Below are positions 6,920 through 14,201 of a stretch of 41,028 bases of DNA, one piece after another. The stretch is from positions 1-41,028 of the forward strand of contig JABDCP010000010.1 of assembly GCA_013288045.1 (NCBI GenBank), given 5' to 3'. The notes under the pieces are model-generated. The model saw only the letters and a list, made by a program, of their open reading frames with translations, was not told where the DNA came from and did no database searches. A program made the translations under genes and the position numbers. Every line of letters starts with the position of its first letter. The stretch's first letter is position 1. This stretch comes from Candidatus Babelota bacterium. GTDB taxonomy: Bacteria > Babelota > Babeliae > Babelales > Babelaceae.

Positions 6920-8584
6920 TCATGCGATCACTGCTTGTGCTAAAGGAGGTGGGGTTGGCGTACCAGATGTTTGAAAGCGGCAGTTGCAAGGACATGTAAT
7001 AGACTCTGTAAGTGGATGGCTTGCATCAATATAGCCCGTGAACAGAGAAGGAGTTGCAGGGAGAAGTACTATTGGTCCAAAACACAGTGCATTTTGACAG
7101 ATTTGGTATAGACCACACATACTTGTGCTTGTGCACGGCGTCGTAGGTGTACCCCAGAAGTTTTTGCTTACCAAGTAACTGACATTGCTTCCACCGTCTT
7201 GGATATCAGCAGTAAAACCGGAGAAGGTATTTTCATGGGCCCTAATGAGTCCATTAAACGCTCCTATTAAAGTTGTGGTTTTAAAACCAGTGCTCGAGCT
7301 AGTACCGAAGAAACAATTACCTTCTACAGTAATATCAAGGAAAGTCCAAGGTATGGAGCTAGAAAGGGATGCATTTAGGTCGATACCTATAGATCCAGTG
7401 AAGCAGTTCCCTATGATTTCAGTGATTTCTACAGGCTTGGCGGCAGTGGTATTAAAGGCTTCTGCAAGATAGAAAGTTCCATCGGTAACCGTGTTGCTAC
7501 ATAGCTTAGTTCGTTGTATGCCGTTAGCAACTACTTGTGACTCGAAAAAAGTTTTAACATTGTTGCTGATTGAGTTTGTTACAGTTACTTTGCTTTTTGA
7601 TGAGTTGGTATTGAATATTCCAATAGCTGCAAAGGAACCAATTTCAAATGAGCAGGAATCAATGTCCATTTTTAGCTCTGGTGAAGGCCCTGGCTTGGTA
7701 ATATCAAAAAATGGATTGCCCGCAATATTATAACTAGCAATATTATAAAAGGAGGAATTCTTTATGAGAACTTTCTGAACACTTCCATTATGGGGGAAGC
7801 AAAGGAATCCGAATCCGGCAACCCCAACAAAATCATGAAAATATGAATCTCTAACAACAACGGAAGAAAAGGCAGTGGTAGTACCACCTACAGGTTCAGA
7901 CGTGATACCATTAGCATTAAGTTGAGCAAACTCGCACTTGCATACTATTAATTCCCGATGAGCAGGGGTTACCGGAAAATCTTGAATTCCAGGACCTGCA
8001 TGATTGTTGCGAATAATAACATGCTCTATAAGAGTTTCTCCAGACTGTGAGCATTGACCCTGAATTCCTCCTACGAGTAAACCTGCAAAGGGACCACCGG
8101 CGGGAACTGTGACATTTCCTTGGTTATGACCGGTAATGAGGCAATCCTGTACGATAAGGTTCGTTGAGCTATCATAATTGATAGCAGAGGATTTGGTATC
8201 TTTAAAATAGATATTCTTAATGACGTTATCACCAGTAGCGGTAACACCGACTCCATTAGAGTTGGTAATGATCGATTGTATGGTTGATCCAGTGAAATCT
8301 GTTGGATTACAAGACCCTATAATTTGTTGTCCTGGTTTGAGGGTTATGCCTCCATCCAGTGCTGTTAGTGATGGAAGCACAATGAGTACATCCCACGTAA
8401 CAAGCGCTGCAGCCGCGAGTGTTGCGAAAGGATTCTTTTTGGTACCATCACCATATGGCGAGGCATTGGCTTTGACATATTTTACGACTTCTTCCTTAGG
8501 ACAGGATTTGTCAGCTTGTGCTAACGTAGGTGCGAGAAGCGCAAGGGTTACGAGTAACAGCAGAGATTGAGATACGAACTTCAT
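6920..8584 (-). CDS. Exported parallel beta-helix protein 1 (C-terminally truncated)
   Basis: 554-residue member of the PbH family repeated in this window. Start 8584 is set by AAAGGGGGA just upstream; longer in-frame starts have no ribosome binding site. Signal peptide MKFVSQSLLLLVTLALLAPTLAQA, then a capping segment VVKYVKANASPYGDGTKKNP and PFATLAAAALVTWDVLIVLPS, then GGITLKPGQQIIG leading into right-handed beta-helix coils with N-rich turns (IKNIYFKDTKSSAINYD, IEHVIIRNNHAGPG). The helix ends in SKNFWGTPTTPC, a C-x5-C-x5-C-x4-C knot (CTSTSMCGLYQICQNALC), then YIDASHPLTESITCPCNC. No catalytic residues of pectate lyases stand out; a surface or secreted adhesin-like role is inferred. The reading frame stops at AQAVIA because of an indel; paralogs go on for about 28 residues. 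Confidence 0.85.
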   Translation of the reverse strand: MKFVSQSLLLLVTLALLAPTLAQADKSCPKEEVVKYVKANASPYGDGTKKNPFATLAAAALVTWDVLIVLPSLTALDGGITLKPGQQIIGSCNPTDFTGSTIQSIITNSNGVGVTATGDNVIKNIYFKDTKSSAINYDSSTNLIVQDCLITGHNQGNVTVPAGGPFAGLLVGGIQGQCSQSGETLIEHVIIRNNHAGPGIQDFPVTPAHRELIVCKCEFAQLNANGITSEPVGGTTTAFSSVVVRDSYFHDFVGVAGFGFLCFPHNGSVQKVLIKNSSFYNIASYNIAGNPFFDITKPGPSPELKMDIDSCSFEIGSFAAIGIFNTNSSKSKVTVTNSISNNVKTFFESQVVANGIQRTKLCSNTVTDGTFYLAEAFNTTAAKPVEITEIIGNCFTGSIGIDLNASLSSSIPWTFLDITVEGNCFFGTSSSTGFKTTTLIGAFNGLIRAHENTFSGFTADIQDGGSNVSYLVSKNFWGTPTTPCTSTSMCGLYQICQNALCFGPIVLLPATPSLFTGYIDASHPLTESITCPCNCRFQTSGTPTPPPLAQAVIA

Positions 8585-8638
8585 AGGATTTCCCCCTTTG
8601 TAAAGATTTATTTCTGGGTTCACTACCCAGTTACTCTT

Positions 8639-8668
8639 AGGGTACTCTAAAGAAAATTCCGAAAGCAA
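8639..8668 (-). promoter_or_regulatory. PbH-type promoter of gene 6920-8584
   Basis: On the minus strand: TTGCTT (8663-8668), 18 bp, TACCCT (8639-8644). The spacer sequence (AATTTTCTTTAGAG) is almost identical to that before the PbH gene at 10574. The leader contains CTGGGT-AGTGA-ACCCAG (8614-8630), a small hairpin also kept there. Confidence 0.55.
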
Positions 8669-8769
8669 TAGTTTGTGCTGTTAGCACAAGAGAGGTGGAT
8701 GGTAAGTCATGCTAGTTATTTTTGATGAAGGATAAAAGGCTTGGTGATCTTGGGTAGTTAGCCAATGCT

Positions 8770-8802
8770 CCTACCTATGATACATACTGTACCATAGGTA
8801 GG
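8770..8802 (-). repeat. PbH-family downstream hairpin, copy 2
   Basis: CCTACCTATGATACA / TGTACCATAGGTAGG, loop TAC, 13 nt behind the stop at 8816. The single A/C mismatch in plus-strand DNA becomes a U-G wobble pair in RNA made from the minus strand, the strand of the gene. Confidence 0.85.
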
Positions 8803-8815
8803 AACTTGATTACTT

Positions 8816-10574
8816 TTAAGAAACTACAGCTCCCGCAGTTGTTTTATGGGCACCGTTTTTGATGCTTTCGCGTATTCTTTCAAGCTTCTGGAGCTTCTCT
8901 TCAGTAGAGAGCACTGCTTGTAGTAAAGGTGGCGGTGTTGGTGTACCAGATTTTGAAAAGCAGCAGTTGCGAGGACATTTAATAGAAACTGCAAGTGGAT
9001 GACTTGCATCAATGAAGCCAGTATAAGGAGGAGCTGGAGCAACAACTATTGGACCGAGACAAGAACCATGCTCACAGGTTTGAAATGTTGGACAAGGACT
9101 TGTGGTTGAGCAAGTTGTCGTAGGAGTACCCCAGAAGTTTCTGCTTACCAGGTAACTTACATTACTTCCATTGTCTTTAATATCAGTAGTGAAACCAGAG
9201 AAGGTATTTTCATGGGCATTAATGAGTCCATTAAACTTGCCTGGGGTGGCTGAAGTTATGGTATCAAACAAAATACTGCCAGTGCCGGACCCGTAGAAAC
9301 AATTACATTCTGCAGTAATATCAAGGAGGGTCCAAGCTATGCTTGGGATTAGTTCGATACCTATAGATCCAGTAGATCCAGTGAAGCAGTTCCCTATGAT
9401 TTCAGTGATTTCTACCGGCATTGGAAGAGTCACTAAGGAATGGAATGCTTGTGCTTCGTAAAAAGTTCCTCCCGTAACGGTGTTGCCACAGAGTCTATTG
9501 TGTTGTACGCCGTTATCAACCACTTGTGACTGGAAAAAAATGCCCACATTGTTACCGATGGAGTTTTCTACAATTGCTTCGCTTTTTAGTGATGAGGTAT
9601 TTTGTATTAATACAGCTCCAGTGGTAGCATTTTCAAATGAGCATGCATCTACTAGTATTTTTAGATCAGATCCCGATTTAGGAAAGGCGGTAACAGGTGG
9701 AAAGTTGCCAAGAATGGATGCCCCAACATTATCAAATAATGAGCTTTTGACACAAACAGTTTCTGTTGTGCCGCTAAATGGTTCACAAAAGATTCCATTG
9801 CCATTAGTAATATCGTGAAAATAGGAGTCTTTCACCACGACATTTGAGGACGTATTGGTTACTGCAAGGGGAGTAAAAATACCCGTATTATTGAGTCCAG
9901 AAAACTCGCAATTACATACGGTTAACTCTCGATGAGCAGCATTGGTCGTGTAATCAGTGATTCCTGTTCCATTTTTGTTGTTTCTAATAATTACGTGCTC
10001 TATAAGAGTTTCACCGGAGTTTCCGTTTTTACCCTGTATGCCTGCTGCTTGTAGCCCAGCAGTAAATATAGCATCTACGTCGACAATGACGTTTCCTTGG
10101 TTGTGGCCGGTAATAAGGCAGTCCTGCACAGTCAGGTCCGTTGCGTTATCGTAATTGATCGCAGAAGAGAAGGTATCCTTAAAATAGATGTTCTTAATGA
10201 CATTATCGCCAGTAGCGATAACACCGACTCCATTATTAGTTGCCAAAGAAGAGTTTGTAATGATCGGTTGTGTTGGGGATACAGAAATATCTGTTGGATC
10301 GCAGGCTCCTATGATTTTTTGTCCGTTCTTGAGAGTTATACCCCCCCCCAAGTGTCATTGTTGAAGGAAGTACAATGAGTACATCCCACGTAGCAAGTGC
10401 TGCAGCAGCAAGTGTTGAGAAGGGATGCTTTTTGGAACCGTTACCGTTTGGTGAGGCAGTGGCTTGAACATATTTTACGACTTCTTCATGACAGTGCTTG
10501 TCAGATTTAGCTAACGCAGGTGCGAGAAGCGTAAGAGTTACGAATAACATAAGAAATTTGGATACGAACTTCAT
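8816..10574 (-). pseudogene. Parallel beta-helix protein 2, interrupted at a G9 tract (possibly phase-variable)
   Basis: Full-length PbH paralog (about 585 residues if read through) split in two frames. The first part starts at 10574 (GGGGGA ribosome binding site) and encodes signal peptide MKFVSKFLMLFVTLTLLAPALA and VVKYVQATASPNGNGSKKHP, WDVLIVLPSTMTLGGG, then runs out of frame to a 112-residue product. The second part (from about 10350 to 8816) carries on with GGITLKNGQKIIGACDPT, the beta-helix, SRNFWGTPTTTC, the four-Cys knot and tail TEEKLQKLERIRESIKNG. The break is exactly at nine consecutive G on the coding strand (10341-10349). Eight G would restore LGGGITL, matching paralog LDGGITL. 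Both halves look otherwise intact. It may be a slipped-strand OFF state, a recent mutation, or a base-calling error in a homopolymer. Confidence 0.85.
10341..10349 (-). repeat. Homopolymer tract G9 (C9 on plus strand)
   Basis: Nine identical bases inside the coding region of PbH gene 2, the longest G/C run I see in the window. Lengths 8 or 11 give an open frame; 9 or 10 give early stops. Confidence 0.9.
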
Positions 10575-10630
10575 TGGATTTCCCCCTTTGAAACGATTTG
10601 TTTTTCTGGGCTCACTACCCAGTTACTTTC

Positions 10631-10660
10631 AGCGTACTCTAAAGAAAATTTTGAAAGCAA
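10631..10660 (-). promoter_or_regulatory. PbH-type promoter of gene 8816-10574
   Basis: TTGCTT (10655-10660), 18 bp, TACGCT (10631-10636) on the minus strand. The leader again holds CTGGG...CCCAG (about 10605-10622). Confidence 0.55.
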
Positions 10661-10907
10661 TAGTTTCGATAATCAATTTTAAGGCACTGTAGATTTAGGA
10701 TTTTCTCAAGAGAGTGCAAGATTATATTGATCTGTATTGTTTAATAAAAGATGCTCTCCTTGGTTGACGTTCCAAATCTTTGGCGATTGTATCTTAGGTC
10801 ATGCTGAACCTTCATCTATTTTCACCATTTGTAAGCATGGCATTAAGGATCAATGCGAGCTACTTTAGATGACTTTCTGGCGCTTTGGGAGATCGTGCTG
10901 ACAGGAA
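10661..10907. other. Intergenic stretch, nothing firm
   Basis: No gene seen. GACAGGAATTA near 10899 resembles GATAGGAATTA near 12856 behind the paralogous mucin-like gene, suggesting that the tandem duplication includes the downstream flank. Confidence 0.4.
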
Positions 10908-12443
10908 TTATGTGAGGGGTTGATTAACCGATTCGTAGAACTGAGGTTTTATTGTATCTTCTGGTAAGTCTTCGTACCCAGATTCTTTGGGTTTTTGCGG
11001 CTGAGCAACTATAATCAGAGCATAGTCTGCTGATCTAACTTCATCTGAAGAACCTTGGATACCTGATTCTTGATTTTCCTCGTCAGCTGATGAGGCCTGG
11101 TTGTGCATGCCGCACCAGCCCCGCACAAATGCCACAACCCCAGCTATAATGCTACATAAAGCCAAACCGCCACCTACTGCACCCCCAATAATAGCATAGG
11201 GGTTTTTGCTGGTAGTAGGACTTATAAAAGGGATTGCTGAAGTATCGGATGAGCTTGGGGCCGTTGTTGTACTGTGAGCTGTATTTGGGGTTGGTGTAGC
11301 AGTAATGCCGGTACTATTGACAGGGGCGGTTGAGCTCTGATTGAAATTTGGAAGCGGAGTCGGTACCGCGCTACTCATAATTGATGAAGATTGAGTCGCT
11401 AGAGATATGCTAGGCGTGTTCGAAATACTGGTTTCTGTATTTATAGTAGGTGGAGATTGATTTACTAGAGAGCTACTAGCACTTTCTGAGAGACTTGTTG
11501 CAGTATTTAATGGCGTTGGAGATTGAGTTGTTAGGGTGGTGCTAGGCATGTTGGAAATGCTGGTTGTTGTATCTGTTGCCAATGAAGGTTGAGTAGCTAC
11601 AGAAGTGCTCGGCATGTTAGTTATGGATGGATTAATTTGAATCATCCCTTGTGCCGTATTTATCCTTGGTTCAGCTAAATCAATAAACGTAGAATCGATA
11701 TAAATTGTGTTAAGATAACCAATAGCCCGTGTAACGAGAAGACAGCTTAGTGCGGGATTTACATTATTATTATCTCCGTAATCGTTCCAAACGCCGTTTG
11801 AAAATGTCCATCCTAAGCCGCAGCTTGTAATGTTACCGGAGTTTTTATCACGAAGCACAAATGTTGCGTTACTGGAATCAAAAATAGTAGAACCATAAGT
11901 GGTTGGAATATTATTTCCACTAATAGTCATTGGCAAAATGGGCACAACTGTACTATTGGATGTTATATTTTGATAACTATTTGTTACTGATAACGCTGTA
12001 GCACGAGGCATTCCAATTGAGGACTCCTTGTTTTGCAGAGCAAGAGCAATCGTCAGCGCTTTCCCCGGATGCTCTCGCACAAGTTTTAATCCTGACTTCA
12101 CCATTTTAAACCCCGACTTACAGAGTACCAAAAGGGATTGTAGAGTTTTGGCTCCATAAGAACGAGTATCTGGAGAGCTAGTATCGCCCATCAAATCATT
12201 GCTTGTAGATTGATGTTTAGGGCCGTTTACTTTTTTTGAGGCAACTTTTTTGGTAGAAGCTTTCTGCGTGGCCTTTTTTTTAAGTGCAACTTTTGGAGTA
12301 GCTTGTGACCTTGCCTGATAAGACTCATTTTCAAGGTTGTGAGAAAGAAGCTCAATAGAAGCTGCTGATGTTGATGTGACAAAACTTGCCATCACACTAA
12401 ACACCATTCCTATCGCAAACCACTTTTTCAACCAAATTGACAT
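10908..12443 (-). CDS. Mucin-like type I membrane protein A with ITAM-like tail
   Basis: 511 residues, no family recognised, but the layout is clear. Signal peptide 1-28 (GMVFSVMASFVTSTSAA). A Lys/Ala/Ser-rich basic stretch (VALKKKATQKASTKKVASKK) at about 50-75. A conserved amphipathic or hydrophobic region (SYGAKTLQSLLVL, VKSGLKLVREHPGKALTIAL) at 95-137. A long Ser/Thr/Asn/Pro-rich region (about 145-410) with 22-residue degenerate repeats like SISNMPSTTLTTQS, as in mucins. One Gly-rich membrane helix (417-440, AIIGGAVGGGLALCSII), then RGWCGMH and a 70-residue acidic tail. The tail has DYALI (Y474), GYEDLP (Y490) and YESV (Y503); Y474 and Y490 fit Y-x-x-I-x12-Y-x-x-L. GAGG lies 6 nt before the ATG. 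It is a tandem paralog of the gene at 12885. Confidence 0.78.
   Translation of the reverse strand: MSIWLKKWFAIGMVFSVMASFVTSTSAASIELLSHNLENESYQARSQATPKVALKKKATQKASTKKVASKKVNGPKHQSTSNDLMGDTSSPDTRSYGAKTLQSLLVLCKSGFKMVKSGLKLVREHPGKALTIALALQNKESSIGMPRATALSVTNSYQNITSNSTVVPILPMTISGNNIPTTYGSTIFDSSNATFVLRDKNSGNITSCGLGWTFSNGVWNDYGDNNNVNPALSCLLVTRAIGYLNTIYIDSTFIDLAEPRINTAQGMIQINPSITNMPSTSVATQPSLATDTTTSISNMPSTTLTTQSPTPLNTATSLSESASSSLVNQSPPTINTETSISNTPSISLATQSSSIMSSAVPTPLPNFNQSSTAPVNSTGITATPTPNTAHSTTTAPSSSDTSAIPFISPTTSKNPYAIIGGAVGGGLALCSIIAGVVAFVRGWCGMHNQASSADEENQESGIQGSSDEVRSADYALIIVAQPQKPKESGYEDLPEDTIKPQFYESVNQPLT
11377..11632 (-). repeat. Degenerate 66-bp coding repeats in mucin-like protein A
   Basis: About four copies of a 22-residue unit: NMPSTSVATQPSLATDTTT, SISNMPSTTLTTQSPTPLN, SLSESASSSLVNQSPPTIN, SISNTPSISLATQSS. 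In frame and Ser/Thr-rich. Confidence 0.7.
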
Positions 12444-12475
12444 TTTTTTCCTCGATTTTCAACTAACTATATTCT

Positions 12476-12503
12476 ATCATATTTATTTTCCAGAAATTGT
12501 CAA
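12476..12503 (-). promoter_or_regulatory. Promoter of mucin-like gene A
   Basis: On the minus strand TTGACA (perfect -35, + coordinates 12498-12503), 16 bp, TATGAT (12476-12481). The block GGCTTGACAATTTCTG is shared exactly with the paralog's upstream region near 14125-14140. Confidence 0.7.
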
Positions 12504-12572
12504 GCCTTTTCCAGTTTTTTTCGAGCAATTGTCTCACTGGTTGGTCGTTTACATCAATATTGTTTTCGAATT

Positions 12573-12600
12573 GTCCAATCTGCTACAATATTTCTCACTT
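12573..12600 (-). repeat. Duplicated scrap of the AAA gene 3' end
   Basis: CCAATCTGCTACAATATTTCTCACTTGA closely matches 14209-14237, which is the 3' end and flank of the AAA gene ending at 14202. This fits a tandem duplication that carried the AAA gene end together with the mucin-like gene. Confidence 0.7.
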
Positions 12601-12884
12601 GATTTCTAAATTGTCTGCATTGCGAGCGTCCTCTGATTATGAGCTTGAAAGAAGTTTGCCCTCACTTGCCCTTCATACCCTTGGTATGAGCCTGGAGCTG
12701 AACCCTAATGCCTTGAATACTCATGTTGGATACCCAATTCATGATCATACGCTTGAGCAGGAGGATGATTTCTTGCTCATGCGATATTAGCCCGCACAAG
12801 TGCCAATCTAGAAATACCTGCGGCATCCAATAATATCATAGGGAGGTTGGGATGATAGGAATTAGGTAAAGATTGATTAGGTTC
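12601..12884. other. Intergenic stretch with a possible degraded reading frame
   Basis: The plus strand is open to a TAG at 12788-12790 and its last part reads protein-like (SLALHTLGMSLELNPNALN, then DHTLEQEDDFLLMRY). No start or ribosome binding site fits, so it may be a remnant or chance. A 7-bp hairpin TCATACC-CTT-GGTATGA lies inside. No other feature seen. Confidence 0.3.
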
Positions 12885-14069
12885 TCATTTTGCAGCTGTC
12901 GGCAAGCCAACATATCCAGAATTGCTAGAGGGTTGAGGAAACAAATCGTATTGAGATCTGCTTGTAGCTGCTGGCATGTCTTCGCACTCAGATTTGACCG
13001 GTGCTTTTGGCTGAGTCACTATAATCAGAGCATAGTCTGATGATGTAACATCATCTGGAGCAGGATGTGCAATACCTAATTCAGGATTAAGCGTTTGAAC
13101 AGAGGAGAATTTTTTGTGCATACCACACCAGCCTCGCATAACTCCCACAACCACTGCTATAATGCCACAACAACCTAGAACAACTCCACCCACCGCCCCC
13201 CCAATAATACCATAGGAAGGTTTGCTGGCAGGAATTAGAGTGATTGATGAAGCATCGGAGGCACTTGAGGTAGCTGTTGTTTCATGAGCTTTACTTGGTG
13301 TTGGTAGAGCAGTAATATTGGAACTATTGACAGGGTTGGTCTCTGAAAGTGAAGCAGGCAGAAATGGAGTTGTCTCTTGAGTAGGATAATATAGATTTGA
13401 CGCTGGCATTGAAGGTGTTGCAGGGTGAAATAGAGTAGGTGCAAATGGAGTTGTCTCTTGAGTTGGATAATATAGAGTAGGCGCAAACGGAGTTGTCTCT
13501 TGAGTTGAATAATATAGAGTTGGCGCTGGCGTTTCTTGAGTTGGAAAATGAGGAAAAATTAGAGTCAGCTTTGTCGTTGGATAGGGAGTTAGAGTACTCG
13601 CGGTAATTGAAGTTGAAGTATTCGCTGTAACAGAAGGCATTCTGAATGAGGATGTTTTATTTTGTAGTGCAAGAGTAATTGTCAGAGCTTTTACTGGATG
13701 CTTTCGCACAAATTTTAATCCTGACTTCACAAGTTTTGATCCTGCCTTTGAGAGCACAAAAAGGGATTGTAAAGCTTGGGCCCCATAAGAAAGAGTATCT
13801 GGGGATTTATCATCCACCATCGGATAACTACTTGTAGGCTGATTTTTAGAGACCGTTGCTTTTTTTGATGCAATTTTTCGGGTAGAAGCGTTTTGCCTGG
13901 CTTTCTTTTTAGGTGCGATTGTTTGCGTGACTTTTGACTTTGCCTGATAAGACTCATTTTCAAGGCTGCGAGGAAGCTCAATAGAAGCTGCTGATATTAA
14001 TGTGACAGAAGTTACCATCACACTAAATACCATCCCTGCTGCGCACCATTCTTTCAACCAAGCTGACAT
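12885..14069 (-). CDS. Mucin-like type I membrane protein B with tyrosine-motif tail
   Basis: 394-residue paralog of protein A, not a known family. Start 14069 chosen because GAGGG precedes it closely; the ATG/TTG further up has none. Signal peptide (AAGMVFSVMVTSVTLISAA), basic stretch (APKKKARQNASTRKIASKK), conserved YGAQALQSLFVLSKAG and SGLKFVRKHPVKALTITL. The Thr/Pro-rich ectodomain is shorter than in A and built from 14-residue repeats of the type LYYPTQETTPFAPT. Membrane helix about 289-311 (IIGGAVGGVVLGCCGII), then the same RGWCGMH. The tail has DYALI (Y346), QYDLFP (Y374) and GYVGLP (Y386); the YEDL of protein A is CEDM here, while Y374 and Y386 are spaced Y-x-x-F-x8-Y-x-x-L. Ectodomains differ far more than the membrane and juxtamembrane parts. 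Confidence 0.77.
   Translation of the reverse strand: MSAWLKEWCAAGMVFSVMVTSVTLISAASIELPRSLENESYQAKSKVTQTIAPKKKARQNASTRKIASKKATVSKNQPTSSYPMVDDKSPDTLSYGAQALQSLFVLSKAGSKLVKSGLKFVRKHPVKALTITLALQNKTSSFRMPSVTANTSTSITASTLTPYPTTKLTLIFPHFPTQETPAPTLYYSTQETTPFAPTLYYPTQETTPFAPTLFHPATPSMPASNLYYPTQETTPFLPASLSETNPVNSSNITALPTPSKAHETTATSSASDASSITLIPASKPSYGIIGGAVGGVVLGCCGIIAVVVGVMRGWCGMHKKFSSVQTLNPELGIAHPAPDDVTSSDYALIIVTQPKAPVKSECEDMPAATSRSQYDLFPQPSSNSGYVGLPTAAK
13357..13545 (-). repeat. 42-bp coding repeats in mucin-like protein B
   Basis: Nearly identical units encoding (Y/F)(Y/H)PTQETTPFAPTL; one version is interrupted by ATPSMPASN. Two adjacent copies (about 13450-13530) differ at only a few bases, so copy number could change by slippage or recombination without breaking the frame. 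Confidence 0.75.
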
Positions 14070-14122
14070 TTTTCCCTCAATTTTCTTATAACTCAATGCT
14101 ACTTGGTAGATCTTCCTGAATT

Positions 14123-14138
14123 AGGCAGAAATTGTCAA
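14123..14138 (-). promoter_or_regulatory. Conserved -35 block upstream of mucin-like gene B
   Basis: TTGACA at 14133-14138 in the block GGCTTGACAATTTCTG shared with gene A. The matching -10 is weak (GAAGAT after 17 bp), so expression may differ from gene A. Confidence 0.45.
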
Positions 14139-14201
14139 GCCCTTGTCGTCGTTATAGGAGTGATTCCTGCATTATCTCAATATTTACATCGAGCCATTTC
14201 T

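Noticed and set aside
6920-10574. PbH proteins as active pectate lyases
   Set aside because: The beta-helix fold is likely, but no lyase active-site or calcium-site motif could be recognised in the coils.
10908-14069. CRISPR-like or mobile repeats in the mucin-like genes
   Set aside because: The repeats are in frame, coding and degenerate, with no spacers, no cas genes and no transposase nearby.
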